DNA from: Paenibacillus dendritiformis
Lineage (GTDB): Bacteria > Bacillota > Bacilli > Paenibacillales > Paenibacillaceae
Length of the DNA stretch: 64,000 nucleotides
Direction of reading: 5' to 3'
Assembly (NCBI RefSeq): GCF_945605565.1
Contig: NZ_OX216966.1
Coordinates: 6,615,001 to 6,679,000, forward strand
How positions within the stretch are numbered: position 1 is the first letter of the stretch; each line of letters begins with the position of its first letter. The notes under the pieces were generated by a model. That model did no database searches, was not told the origin of the DNA, and was given only the letters and a program-made list of their open reading frames with translations. The translations under genes were made by a program, and so were the position numbers. Positions 42,761 to 51,276 of the stretch are shown one piece after another.

Positions 42761-43453
42761 TTAGCGATAGTTCGCTGTGTTCACGCGTGCGGCAGGTCCC
42801 ATCGTGGAAGATACCGCGATGTTCTTCATGTATACGCCTTTAGCCGCTGCCGGCTTCGCACGGTTCAGCGCGTCGATGAGTGCTTTCAGGTTCTCATTCA
42901 ACTGTTCAGCACTGAAGGACGCTTTCCCGATAGGCGCATGAATTTGGCCTGCTCTGTCCAGACGGTACTCGATTTTACCCGCTTTGATCTCTTGGATCGC
43001 TTTGGCAACGTCGAATGTAACCGTGCCGGCTTTCGGGTTAGGCATCAGGCCTTTACCGCCGAGGATACGGCCCAATTTACCTACTTCGCTCATCATGTCC
43101 GGTGTAGCCACGCAGACATCGAAGTCGAACCAGCCTTGCTGGATTTTGTTGATCATGTCCTGATCGCCTACAAAATCAGCGCCAGCCGCTTCCGCTTCTT
43201 TCGCTTTTTCGCCTTTTGCAAAGACGAGAACGCGCTTCGTCTTACCTGTTCCGTGAGGAAGCACGACTACCCCACGCACGTTTTGGTCCTGTTTGCGCGG
43301 GTCAACGCCCAGGCGCACAGCAACTTCAATCGTTTCATCAAATTTAGCCGTAGCCGACTTTTTCACCAATTCAATGGCTTCCGCCGGCTCGTAAGTTGCA
43401 TCTCTATCGATCAACTTCGCGGCTTCTTCATACTTCTTGCCACGTTTTGCCAT
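42761..43453 (-). CDS. rplA: 50S ribosomal protein L1
   Basis: 230 residues from the ATG at 43453 (AAAGGAGGA upstream). [20 protein letters not shown] start and [19 protein letters not shown] motif. Forms the mobile L1 stalk at the E-site; in E. coli represses the L11 operon. Confidence 0.97.
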   Translation of the reverse strand: MAKRGKKYEEAAKLIDRDATYEPAEAIELVKKSATAKFDETIEVAVRLGVDPRKQDQNVRGVVVLPHGTGKTKRVLVFAKGEKAKEAEAAGADFVGDQDMINKIQQGWFDFDVCVATPDMMSEVGKLGRILGGKGLMPNPKAGTVTFDVAKAIQEIKAGKIEYRLDRAGQIHAPIGKASFSAEQLNENLKALIDALNRAKPAAAKGVYMKNIAVSSTMGPAARVNTANYR

Positions 43454-43515
43454 GATTATGTTCCTCCTTTGTGGTAATAGCGGTTGAACCTCCCACATCT
43501 GTCACGCAGACCCGA

Positions 43516-43941
43516 TTAGTCTTCGATGACGATACCCATGCTGCGGGCTGTGCCTTCAACCATGCGCATAGCCGATTCTACGGATGCCGCATTCAGGTCT
43601 GGCATTTTTTGCTCAGCGATTTGGCGAACGGTGTCGCGCTTCACTGTAGCCACTTTCTTTTTGTTCGGCTCGCCGGAACCTTTCTCGATCTTGGAAGCCA
43701 CTTTCAGCAACACTGCTGCTGGAGGCGTCTTCGTGATGAACGTGAAAGAGCGATCCTCGAATACTGTGATTTCAACAGGAATGATAAGGCCTGCTTGATC
43801 TGCAGTCTTCGCGTTGAATTCCTTACAGAACGCCATGATGTTCACGCCTGCTTGACCCAGTGCTGGACCGACCGGCGGCGCAGGATTCGCTTTCCCTGCA
43901 GGAATCTGCAATTTTACCACTTTGATGACTTTTTTTGCCAT
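43516..43941 (-). CDS. rplK: 50S ribosomal protein L11
   Basis: 141 residues. [24 protein letters not shown] start (Pro-rich hinge) and [10 protein letters not shown] end. Binds the GTPase-associated centre with L10; site of thiostrepton action and of RelA activation. Confidence 0.97.
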   Translation of the reverse strand: MAKKVIKVVKLQIPAGKANPAPPVGPALGQAGVNIMAFCKEFNAKTADQAGLIIPVEITVFEDRSFTFITKTPPAAVLLKVASKIEKGSGEPNKKKVATVKRDTVRQIAEQKMPDLNAASVESAMRMVEGTARSMGIVIED

Positions 43942-43966
43942 TGTCGTACACCTCCTTGCGCTAATA

Positions 43967-43995
43967 TGTGAGCCCGGAGCAAGCTCCCTCTCACA
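43967..43995 (-). promoter_or_regulatory. Hairpin between nusG and rplK
   Basis: On the minus strand TGTGAG, inner GGAGC TT GCTCC, CTCACA about 25-55 bp before rplK. No T-run. Possible L11/L1 leader or partial attenuator. Confidence 0.4.
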
Positions 43996-44018
43996 TCAGA
44001 AAACCTGTCAAAGATGTA

Positions 44019-44552
44019 TTAAATCTTCTCCACCTGATGGTAATCCAGTTCAAGCGGGGTTTCCCTTCCAAACATGTTAACATGGACCTTCAACTTCGCT
44101 TTATCGAGAAGGATCTCTTCGACCGTGCCGACAAAGTTAGCGAAAGGCCCTACCTTAATGCGTACCGATTCCTTCAATTCGAAATCGACCTTCGGCTTCG
44201 GCTCTTCCATTCCCATCTGCCGCAAAATCTGTTCAACCTCTTCCGGCATCAGAGGAATCGGCTTGGAGCCGGATCCTGTGGAACCGACAAATCCAGTGAC
44301 GCCCGGCGTATTGCGAACAACATACCAGGATTCATCCGTCTGGATCATCTCAACCAAAACATAGCCAGGGTAAACTTTGCGCATGACGGTTTTTTTCTTG
44401 CCGTCTTTGTTCACCAATTCTTCTTCCATCGGAACAAGAACCCGGAATATCTTGTCTTCCATTCCCATGGATTCGACGCGCTTTTCCAGATTGGCCTTCA
44501 CTTTGTTCTCATACCCGGAATAGGTATGAACAACGTACCATCTCTTTTCCAT
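44019..44552 (-). CDS. nusG: Transcription termination/antitermination factor NusG
   Basis: 177 residues from the ATG at 44552 (AGGTGG upstream). NGN domain (KRWYVVHTYSGYENKVKANL, PGYVLVEM, WYVVRNTPGVTGFVGS) and C-terminal KOW (GPFANFVGTVEEI). In Bacillus NusG drives sequence-specific pausing. Confidence 0.97.
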   Translation of the reverse strand: MEKRWYVVHTYSGYENKVKANLEKRVESMGMEDKIFRVLVPMEEELVNKDGKKKTVMRKVYPGYVLVEMIQTDESWYVVRNTPGVTGFVGSTGSGSKPIPLMPEEVEQILRQMGMEEPKPKVDFELKESVRIKVGPFANFVGTVEEILLDKAKLKVHVNMFGRETPLELDYHQVEKI

Positions 44553-44575
44553 AACCAAGCCACCTTGGGACTTTA

Positions 44576-44785
44576 TTAAATAATCGCTTCGACGATCGCG
44601 GAAATACCGATGTCAAGGACCCAGAAATAAAGCGTCATAAAGAAAACCGTTCCCAATACGACCAGCGTATAGCTTGTCAGCTCTTTACGATTGGGCCAGC
44701 GAACTTTTTTTAATTCACCCCAGCTGTCGGCAAAGAAGGAAAACAATGAACTGAAAGGTTGTTTCAGTTTCCCGAAGAAAGCCAC
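44576..44785 (-). CDS. secE: Protein translocase subunit SecE
   Basis: 69 residues with a basic amphipathic helix (SWGELKKVRWPNRKELTSYT) and one C-terminal membrane segment, the short Gram-positive form. Clamps SecY in the Sec translocon. Confidence 0.95.
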   Translation of the reverse strand: MAFFGKLKQPFSSLFSFFADSWGELKKVRWPNRKELTSYTLVVLGTVFFMTLYFWVLDIGISAIVEAII

Positions 44786-44805
44786 GGACTACACCTCCAT
44801 CAGAC

Positions 44806-44955
44806 TTATCTCGTTTCGCGATGAGAAGTATGCTCGTTGCAGAACTTGCAGAATTTCTTCAACTCAATGCGGTCTGGGTGATTGCGCTTGTTCTTTGTCG
44901 TCGTGTAGTTGCGTTGTTTGCAGCTCGTGCAAGCCATCGTAATAATTACCCGCAT
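44806..44955 (-). CDS. rpmG: 50S ribosomal protein L33 (zinc-binding form)
   Basis: 49 residues read directly from sequence: [20 protein letters not shown] start, with CxxC pairs CTSC and CKFC that bind zinc. AGGAGGTG precedes the ATG at 44955. First gene of rpmG-secE-nusG, the usual set. Confidence 0.95.
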   Translation of the reverse strand: MRVIITMACTSCKQRNYTTTKNKRNHPDRIELKKFCKFCNEHTSHRETR

Positions 44956-45122
44956 GTAGTACACCTCCTGAAGACACCTTATTGTGATAAGAAGCGTCGA
45001 AATTATAGTCTAACGAATACGGATACGCCCTCCTGCCCGATGACAGGGAGCTTCCGTTCCCGCAAGCTGAATAAGCAAAGCTTACTCAGTAATACGTACG
45101 CATATTTAGGCCTACCTAAAAC

Positions 45123-45151
45123 ACTTTATCACAAGGGTCAATTGAAGTCAA
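45123..45151 (-). promoter_or_regulatory. Sigma-A promoter of rpmG-secE-nusG
   Basis: On the minus strand TTGACT (45151-45146), 17-bp spacer, TAAAGT (45128-45123). A further TATAAT at about 45010 lacks a good -35. The 160-bp leader has no recognised element, and 45155-45340 contains no gene. Confidence 0.5.
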
Positions 45152-45344
45152 TGAAAAGATAGCGCTGCTGTGGGGTTCGCAGGGCTTCCTTGCTATGCCG
45201 TAGAACAGCTGCTTGCCGGTAAATCCGCTCTCTCGAAATCGACTATTATTCATTATTGTGGAATCTCTGCAAATCTAAACCTGTGACGATGAGGCAATCG
45301 ACAGACATGCGATTGGGGCGTTCAGCAGAAGGGGCAGATTGGAT

Positions 45345-45417
45345 AAAAAAGAAAGCGTCCGGCCTTCTCCTCTTAGAGGATATTCAAACACGCATGGTTA
45401 TGCATTACACGGACACT
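45345..45417 (-). terminator. Terminator after sigH
   Basis: On the minus strand GTGTCCG near 45415 can pair with CGGACGC near 45360, enclosing a CCTCTAAGAGG hairpin, followed by TTTCTTTTTT. A two-tier terminator just past the stop codon. Confidence 0.6.
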
Positions 45418-45421
45418 TCTT

Positions 45422-46081
45422 CTACTCTTCTCCGTCGCCGTCCCGCAGTTCCAGATAGCGCTCCAGCTTGCGCTTGACGCGCTGGAGGGCGTTGTCTATC
45501 GACTTGACATGGCGATCCAGGTCAACGGCAATCTCCTGATAGGATCGTCCATCCAAATACAACATTAGCACTCTGCGCTCAAGATCGCTCAAAATCTCGG
45601 CCATCTTGTCTTCCAGTCCGACGAATTCTTCCTGATTGATAATCAGCTCTTCGGGATCCGACACGCGGGAGCCTCCGATAATATCAAGAAGCGTCCGGTC
45701 CGAATCCTCATCATAGATCGGCTTGTCCAAGGATACATAGGAGTTCAATGGAATGTGCTTCTGGCGCGTTGCCGTCTTGATTGCGGTAATGATCTGCCTC
45801 GTGATGCACAGTTCGGCAAACGCCTTGAATGAAGCCAACTTATCGCCCTTGAAATCCCGGATTGACTTATATAATCCGATCATACCTTCTTGTACGATAT
45901 CCTCGCGATCGGCTCCTATCAAAAAATAAGAGCGTGCCTTGGCACGTACGAAATTACGGTACTTGTTAATTAAATACTCTAGCGCTTCGCTGTCTCCCTC
46001 ACGAACTGCGTCGACGAGAAGTTCATCCGACAACCGTTCGTACGGACAGGGGGTGCTCAATGCTCTGAGGTCAACACTCAC
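45422..46081 (-). CDS. sigH: RNA polymerase sigma factor SigH (Spo0H)
   Basis: 219 residues from the GTG at 46081 (GGAGGG seven bases upstream), close to the Bacillus length. Regions 2 and 4 are clear: YLINKYRNFVRAKARSYFLI, GADREDIVQEGMIGLYKSIR and HIPLNSYVSLDKPIYDEDSD, then RSYQEIAVDLDRHVKSIDNA. It directs early sporulation and transition-state genes. Its promoter overlaps a perfect 9-bp inverted repeat. Confidence 0.96.
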   Translation of the reverse strand: MSVDLRALSTPCPYERLSDELLVDAVREGDSEALEYLINKYRNFVRAKARSYFLIGADREDIVQEGMIGLYKSIRDFKGDKLASFKAFAELCITRQIITAIKTATRQKHIPLNSYVSLDKPIYDEDSDRTLLDIIGGSRVSDPEELIINQEEFVGLEDKMAEILSDLERRVLMLYLDGRSYQEIAVDLDRHVKSIDNALQRVKRKLERYLELRDGDGEE

Positions 46082-46128
46082 TAGCAATCCCTCCGGCCTG
46101 CAACGCAATTCACCGTTACATCACAAAT

Positions 46129-46167
46129 GATAGATTCAGTATATATGAATCTATCTCGCACCGTCAA
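46129..46167 (-). promoter_or_regulatory. sigH promoter with palindromic operator over the -10
   Basis: On the minus strand TTGACG (46167-46162), 18-bp spacer, TATACT (46143-46138). GATAGATTC and GAATCTATC (46155-46129) flank the -10 as a perfect inverted repeat with a 9-bp centre. A repressor dimer bound here would block RNA polymerase. In B. subtilis spo0H is repressed by AbrB, which does not need such symmetry, so another regulator is possible. Confidence 0.6.
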
Positions 46168-46217
46168 CCAAGGAAAGCCTTATCCGGCGCGGAATTCCAG
46201 CTATTCGACAAAATGTC

Positions 46218-46757
46218 CTAATCTTCTTCCCCCCGGCGCATCCGTTCGAGCTTCATCAGTTGGTCGAGGCTGAGCTTCCCTTCCAGTGGATTGCGCTTCA
46301 CCGGCTGGGAGGCATGCTCGCGAATCCGGCTCTCCACCTCCCGCCTCGATTGCTCCACGATGAGCCGAAGCTCGCGGGCCGATATGCGCAGCGCGCCGAG
46401 GCCGAGGACGACGCGCTGCTCCGTCATATCTGATGTCGCCACATAGATCTGGCGCCGGCGGTGGGAGAGCTCCTTGACAAGACGCTCGATGCATTCATCC
46501 GCCGTTTCCTTCTCCTTCGTGAAGTAGACTTCGATCTTGCCCTGCGTGTAGGTAGCTCCCAGACCGGGGACGCGGTAGGCGTCAAATACGGCGATGACGC
46601 GCCGGCCGGAATATGCCTGGTACTCCGCCAGGTTGTCCAGCAGGCGGTCGCGCGCATCCTCGAGCCTCCGGTCGGCCAGCTGCTTCAGCTCATGCCAGGC
46701 GCCGATCATATTGTAGCCGTCCACCAGCAGCACGTCGCGCCAATCTTGCTGCCGCAT
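46218..46757 (-). CDS. rae1: Ribosome-dependent mRNA endonuclease Rae1 (YacP, NYN domain)
   Basis: 179 residues, a PIN-like NYN nuclease: VLLVDGYNMIGAW, VIAVFDAYRVPG, ETADECIERLV and VATSDMTEQ hold the acidic catalytic residues. B. subtilis Rae1 enters the A-site and cuts certain mRNAs during translation. It sits two bases after rlmB, the same order as in Bacillus. Confidence 0.9.
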   Translation of the reverse strand: MRQQDWRDVLLVDGYNMIGAWHELKQLADRRLEDARDRLLDNLAEYQAYSGRRVIAVFDAYRVPGLGATYTQGKIEVYFTKEKETADECIERLVKELSHRRRQIYVATSDMTEQRVVLGLGALRISARELRLIVEQSRREVESRIREHASQPVKRNPLEGKLSLDQLMKLERMRRGEED

Positions 46758-46759
46758 TC

Positions 46760-47497
46760 TCAGCCGCGGCGCCGGCGCACGACCTCATACATGAATATCC
46801 CGGCGGCGACCGACGCATTTAACGAATTGATCTGTCCGGCCATCGGAAGCTTCAGCAGCGCATCGCAGGTCTGTGTGACGAGGCGGCCCATGCCCTTGCT
46901 CTCGTTCCCGATAACCAACGCGAGCGGCATCGTGAACAGGTCGGTCTCGTACAGGTCCTGGGTCGCGGACACATCCGTTCCGACGAGCCAGATGCCCCGC
47001 TCCTTCAACTGCTCCATCGTCTGCGCCAGATTCGTTACCCGCGCGACCGGCACATACTCTACTGCGCCGGCGGATGTCTTGGATACGGTGGCGGTCAAGC
47101 CGACCGAACGCCGCTTCGGAATGATGACGCCATGCACTCCCGTGCAGTCTGCCGTCCGCAGAATCGATCCGAGATTATGCGGATCCTCGATCTCGTCGAG
47201 GACCAGGAGGAACGGCGTCTCCCCCTTCGCTTCCGCCCGGGCGAGAATATCGTCCACCTCCACATAGCCGTACGCGGCTACCTGGGCGACGACCCCTTGA
47301 TGCTGCACGCCCTCTGCCATCTGATCCAGCTTGCGTTTGTCCGCGGTCTGAACGATGACGCCCGCCTTCTTCGCTTCCGCGATAATCGGCTGCGTCAGAT
47401 GCTTCTGCGCGTTGTCCGCAATCCATATTTTATGAATGGTACGGCCGGAGCGGAGCGCCTCGGTGACCGAGTGCTTCCCGGCAATGTATTCTTCCAT
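46760..47497 (-). CDS. rlmB: 23S rRNA (guanosine-2'-O-)-methyltransferase RlmB (TrmH family)
   Basis: 245 residues with an N-terminal substrate-binding domain (AGKHSVTEALRSGRTIHKI) and a SPOUT domain (LDEIEDPHNLGSILRTADC, LALVIGNESKGMG, LPMAGQINSLNASVAAGI) whose trefoil knot binds SAM. The B. subtilis homologue is YacO. GGGAGG precedes the ATG. Confidence 0.92.
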   Translation of the reverse strand: MEEYIAGKHSVTEALRSGRTIHKIWIADNAQKHLTQPIIAEAKKAGVIVQTADKRKLDQMAEGVQHQGVVAQVAAYGYVEVDDILARAEAKGETPFLLVLDEIEDPHNLGSILRTADCTGVHGVIIPKRRSVGLTATVSKTSAGAVEYVPVARVTNLAQTMEQLKERGIWLVGTDVSATQDLYETDLFTMPLALVIGNESKGMGRLVTQTCDALLKLPMAGQINSLNASVAAGIFMYEVVRRRRG

Positions 47498-47605
47498 ATC
47501 TATGCTGCCTCCCGTAATGTTGCTTCCTCTTGCCGTTCAATCGGCTTGACCGGGCTTGGCCCGGGTTGTCCAGGCTTAAGCGGATAATGCCCTCGCCCGG
47601 ATCCG

Positions 47606-48211
47606 TCAATCCCGCTTCTCCGGCCGCTCAGCCGGCTTCGCTGCTTCCGGCTTCCCCGGCGCATCCGTCTGTGCCGGCGGCTCCTCCTCTTCCGGGGCCT
47701 GCACGACCATCTCGGCCAGCTGCCGGATGCGGTCGCCCCGGCCGCTGAAGTACAAGTAGCCGAACAGCGCCTCCAGCGCCGTCGCCTGACGGTACTCATT
47801 CACATTGGCGCTCTTCGGCACCGCAGACTTGGCATTGCGCCCCTGGCGGACGATGTCCGCCTCCTCCGGCGTCAGCAGCGGCGTCAGGCGCCCAAGCGCC
47901 CGCGCCTGCGACTTGGCCGACACGTAGCGTGTCGCCTGCCGGTGCAGCACATGCGGGCGATGGTTCGGCAGCGAGATGAGATACTGCCGAATCGCCATCT
48001 CATAGACTGCATCGCCCATATACGCCAGCACGATCGGCGGCAGCAGCTTCGGCTCCTTCGCCGGCGGGTAAGGGAACAGCCACGTTCCCCCCGCCTCGGC
48101 GCCGTCCAGGTTCTCTATGTCCATTCCCTGTTCCTCATTGTCATTCACATTGTCATTCATCACGTCTGTTGCTCCGTCCTTCGCATCCGGCTGCACCCGC
48201 GGCTCCCTCAT
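47606..48211 (-). CDS. mrnC: Mini-ribonuclease III (MrnC)
   Basis: An RNase III domain without a dsRNA-binding domain: VLAYMGDAVYEMAIRQYL and the later TALEALFGYLYFSG carry the catalytic acids. It matures 23S rRNA ends in B. subtilis. The ATG at 48211 overlaps the cysS stop as ATGA, implying coupling; this gives 201 residues with an extra 40-residue leader, so GTG/ATG near 48160 with GGAG upstream is an alternative start. The tail is Pro/Glu/Ala-rich. Confidence 0.88.
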   Translation of the reverse strand: MREPRVQPDAKDGATDVMNDNVNDNEEQGMDIENLDGAEAGGTWLFPYPPAKEPKLLPPIVLAYMGDAVYEMAIRQYLISLPNHRPHVLHRQATRYVSAKSQARALGRLTPLLTPEEADIVRQGRNAKSAVPKSANVNEYRQATALEALFGYLYFSGRGDRIRQLAEMVVQAPEEEEPPAQTDAPGKPEAAKPAERPEKRD

Positions 48212-49626
48212 TTGCGGCGCCAACGGATGCCTTGCGGCGTATCTTCCAGGATAATGCCCTGGGCGGTCAGCATATCGCGAATCTCATCGGCACGCGCCCA
48301 GTTCTTCGCCTTGCGCGCGTCCGTGCGCTCTTGAATCAGGCGGTTAATCTCCTCGTCAAGCAGGTCCTCTTCCTCCTGCTCCGGGACGAGCCCAAGCACA
48401 TTGTTCATCGCCTCGATCGCATCGAGCAGCGCTTGCAGATTCGCCGTCTGCCGATCGTCCTGGCTTCCCTGCTGCATCGTGCTGTTCACCAAGTTAACCC
48501 AATCGAACACGGCCGTAATCGCATCGGCCGTATTGAAATCGTCCTGCATCTTCGCATCGAACGTATCGAGGATGTCGGCCAGCTTCTGCTGCAAGGCTTC
48601 GTCCGGCTCCCGCTCCGCCGCGTCCTCCGCCGACTTGAGCAGATGGCGGAGATTCTGGACCGCATTGACGATGCGGCCTGCGCTCTTCTCGGCCTGCATC
48701 ATCGCTTCCTCGCTGAAATTCAGCGGATTGCGGTAATGGGTGGCGAGGATGAAATAGCGAATCGCCTCCATCTTGTAGCGCGCGCGGAGTTCCTTGACGA
48801 TCACGCCGTTGCCGAGCGATTTCGACATTTTTTCGTTGTTGATATGAATGTACCCGTTATGCATCCAAATATTCGCGAGCGGCTTGCCGGTCAGCGATTC
48901 GGATTGCGCCACTTCGCATTCGTGATGCGGGAACTGCAAATCCTGGCCTCCGCCGTGAATGTCCAGCGTGTCTCCCAAAAATTTGCGCGCCATGGCGGAG
49001 CATTCGATATGCCAGCCCGGACGTCCTTCGCCCCACGGGCTCGGCCACGAGATTTCCCCCGGCTTCGCCGCCTTCCAGAGCACGAAATCTTCCGGATTCT
49101 CCTTCCGCTCGTCGACCTCGACCCGAATGCCGTGCTGCAGCTCCTCCAGGTTCTGATGGGACAGCTTGCCGTATTCGGCGAAGCGATTCGTGCGGAAATA
49201 GACATCCTTGCCGGACTCATAAGCAAAGCCTTCCTCCACCAGATTGGCGATGAAGGCGATAATTTCCTCGACATGATCGAGCACGCGCGGGTTGTGGGTC
49301 GCGCGGCGCACGCCGATGCCATCGATATCTTCGTAGAACGCCTGGATGAACTTTTCCGCGATGACAGGCACGGGATCTCCCGTCTCCATCGACTTGCGGA
49401 TGAGGCGATCGTCCACATCGGTGAAGTTCACGACATAGTTCACCTCATAACCGATCTGTTCCAAATAGCGCCGCACCACATCGAATACGATCTGGGGCCT
49501 GGCATTTCCGATATGAATATAATCGTACACGGTCGGACCGCACACATACATGTTCACCTTATCCGGATGGATCGGCACGAATGTTTCTTTGCGGCGCGTC
49601 ATCGTGTTGTAAATCTGAAGCGTCAT
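48208..49626 (-). CDS. cysS: Cysteinyl-tRNA synthetase
   Basis: 472 residues, class I: CGPTVYDYIHIGNARP (zinc Cys and HIGH-type motif), HGGGQDLQFPHHECEVAQSE (zinc ligands), EKMSKSLGN (KMSKS). Charges tRNA-Cys. Third in the T-box transcript after the leader and cysE. Couples into mrnC by ATGA overlap. Confidence 0.97.
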   Translation of the reverse strand: MTLQIYNTMTRRKETFVPIHPDKVNMYVCGPTVYDYIHIGNARPQIVFDVVRRYLEQIGYEVNYVVNFTDVDDRLIRKSMETGDPVPVIAEKFIQAFYEDIDGIGVRRATHNPRVLDHVEEIIAFIANLVEEGFAYESGKDVYFRTNRFAEYGKLSHQNLEELQHGIRVEVDERKENPEDFVLWKAAKPGEISWPSPWGEGRPGWHIECSAMARKFLGDTLDIHGGGQDLQFPHHECEVAQSESLTGKPLANIWMHNGYIHINNEKMSKSLGNGVIVKELRARYKMEAIRYFILATHYRNPLNFSEEAMMQAEKSAGRIVNAVQNLRHLLKSAEDAAEREPDEALQQKLADILDTFDAKMQDDFNTADAITAVFDWVNLVNSTMQQGSQDDRQTANLQALLDAIEAMNNVLGLVPEQEEEDLLDEEINRLIQERTDARKAKNWARADEIRDMLTAQGIILEDTPQGIRWRRK

Positions 49627-49661
49627 GTTGAGTTAACCTCCCTGTTCATGTGCCCTTCGGG

Positions 49662-50351
49662 CTATTGACGTTGCGCAAACTCCTCGGAGCCCCTGCGAAG
49701 GGCTGCCGTCTCCTGCTTGTGTTGATCCAGCTCGGCGCGCAGCGCATCGATCTCCTGCTGCATCCCGCGCAGCATGTCGATGACCGGATCCGGCAGCTGA
49801 GCATGGTTGAGCCGGTCGACACGGACGCCGTCCTGCTTCACGATCCGTCCCGGGATGCCGACGACCGTACAGTTGGCCGGCACCTCCCGCAGGACGACGG
49901 AGTTGGCGCCGATGTTCGAATTATCGCCCACCTTGAACGAACCGAGCACCTTGGCCCCGGAGGCGATGACGACGTTGTTGCCGATCGTCGGGTGGCGCTT
50001 GCCTTTCTCCTTGCCGGTTCCGCCGAGGGTGACCCCTTGATAGATAACGACATCGTTCCCGATCTCGCAGGTCTCGCCGATTACGACGCCCATGCCGTGG
50101 TCGATGAACAGCCGTTCTCCAATGCGGGCGCCGGGATGAATCTCGATGCCCGTTATGAAGCGGCTCACCTGGGAGATGATGCGGGCAAGCGTGAACCAAC
50201 GGTGCTTATAGAACCAGTGCGCCATCAGATGCGCCCAGATCGCGTGCAGGCCGGAGTACGTAAAGATGACTTCAAATCGGCTGCGTGCCGCCGGGTCGTT
50301 CTCGAATACGGCCCGGATGTCGGATTGCATTCTTCGGTAAATGCGTCGCAT
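49662..50351 (-). CDS. cysE: Serine O-acetyltransferase
   Basis: 229 residues from the ATG at 50351 (GAGGGG upstream). N-terminal helical domain ([23 protein letters not shown]) and left-handed beta-helix with hexapeptides ([36 protein letters not shown]). Makes O-acetylserine, the carbon acceptor for cysteine synthesis. The C-terminal coiled tail is longer than in enteric CysE. Sits 35 bp before cysS behind a cysteine T-box. Confidence 0.94.
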   Translation of the reverse strand: MRRIYRRMQSDIRAVFENDPAARSRFEVIFTYSGLHAIWAHLMAHWFYKHRWFTLARIISQVSRFITGIEIHPGARIGERLFIDHGMGVVIGETCEIGNDVVIYQGVTLGGTGKEKGKRHPTIGNNVVIASGAKVLGSFKVGDNSNIGANSVVLREVPANCTVVGIPGRIVKQDGVRVDRLNHAQLPDPVIDMLRGMQQEIDALRAELDQHKQETAALRRGSEEFAQRQ

Positions 50352-50433
50352 GACCCGTCCCCCTCTTCTCAGTCGGCTTGATTCGTTCATAAATGCGGTG
50401 GCCGGAGAACACGATTTTCAGGATTCTCGCATA

Positions 50434-50561
50434 CGTGTACTCCAAACGCGGCCTTCAAACGTTGACTCCAATCGTGTACTTCAATCGCGTCTTCAATCGT
50501 GTACTGCATACATGTACCTCAATCGTGTATGCAAACATTTACTCCAAATGTGTGCTCCAAA
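50434..50561 (+). repeat. Ten tandem copies of a 13-bp degenerate repeat in the cysE 5' leader
   Basis: Units follow CGTGTACTCCAAW with a 13-bp period (two units are 12 bp), from 50434 to 50561. It is non-coding and transcribed as the 5' untranslated region of cysE on the minus strand, about 75 bp before the start codon. See the findings section. Confidence 0.85.
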
Positions 50562-50610
50562 ATACTGTAAAATTACATGATTTTCACAAACACCGGTGAA
50601 CGGCCTAATG

Positions 50611-50743
50611 AATCCTGCAAATATACAGGAATTCTCGCTGTTCTTGCCAGTTCCGCCTAAATCCCGGAAAAATACTGCACTTTTGCAGCATTTCACGCTA
50701 ATTCTCGCTCCGGGACGAGAAATTGCTGCGTTTTTGCAGGATT
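50611..50743. repeat. Cluster of short TGCA palindromes and 10-bp direct repeats
   Basis: TCCTGCAAATATACAGGA (50613-50630), CTGCACTTTTGCAG (50675-50688), TCTCGCTCCGGGACGAGA (50703-50720) and CTGCGTTTTTGCAG (50726-50739) are small inverted repeats, and AATTCTCGCT occurs at 50630 and again exactly 70 bp later. The cluster resembles intergenic repeats I associate with Paenibacillus, but no family can be named. Confidence 0.65.
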
Positions 50744-50752
50744 GACGGCAGT

Positions 50753-50796
50753 CCAAGAACAAGCTCCCGGACTACAGACCAAGAACAGGCCCCCGG
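50753..50796 (+). repeat. 18-bp direct repeat pair next to the T-box terminator
   Basis: CCAAGAACAAGCTCCCGG (50753-50770) and CCAAGAACAGGCCCCCGG (50779-50796) differ at three positions and are 26 bp apart. Confidence 0.6.
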
Positions 50797-50816
50797 GCCC
50801 CTTCGAGCCCCTCATA

Positions 50817-51213
50817 CAAAAAACGCCTCCGCAGCCCGTATCGGCTGCAGAGGCGCAAGGCGCGGTTCCACTCTGCATAGACAGCGATGAAGCGCCCGGC
50901 AGCCCCCTTACCAGGATCCGGCTGCGCGAACGGATATCGCTATCCATCTTCACTGTCCCGTAACGCGGACAACCCGCCGTCCCCTACCCGTGCCGATGCA
51001 CGCTCAAGGACGGAGCTTCCGGGCGCAACGCGCCAGCCGCGAACCGGAACGACTTGCAGCCTTGCCAGGCCTCGGCTGTCTTGTCTGCCGAGGCCTGCCC
51101 GGTCGTTCTCTCTGTGCGGTTCGGTATCGCTGACGCTCTCCCGTTCAACGCCTCTGTTGGATGATTCGAATTGCTATCGTCAATCTTAGTTCATAATCCC
51201 GTCTATCCTGATG
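50817..51213 (-). ncRNA. Cysteine T-box leader of cysE-cysS
   Basis: On the minus strand the 14-nt T-box AGAGTGGAACCGCG (50874-50861) is followed by the terminator CGCCTCTGCAGCC...GGCTGCGGAGGCG and TTTTTT (50855-50817); the T-box pairs as antiterminator with the same CGCCTCT arm. Upstream are an AG-bulge-like CAGAGAGAAC and a GGCTGCAAG-type distal element joined by an unusually long 11-bp perfect stem (51066-51097). TGC at 51000-50998, after GAGCG and before A, is the likely Cys specifier codon. Uncharged tRNA-Cys would stabilise the antiterminator. B. subtilis has a Cys T-box in the same gltX-cysE gap. Confidence 0.85.
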
Positions 51214-51219
51214 CTTATC

Positions 51220-51249
51220 AGTATATCGGATCGGTCCGCCGGCTGACAA
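51220..51249 (-). promoter_or_regulatory. Sigma-A promoter of the cysE-cysS T-box transcript
   Basis: On the minus strand TTGTCA (51249-51244), 18-bp spacer, TATACT (51225-51220), placing transcription start near 51213 at the head of the T-box leader. Confidence 0.6.
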
Positions 51250-51276
51250 TAAGAAGTTGGCCCCTTAGAGGGAGCC

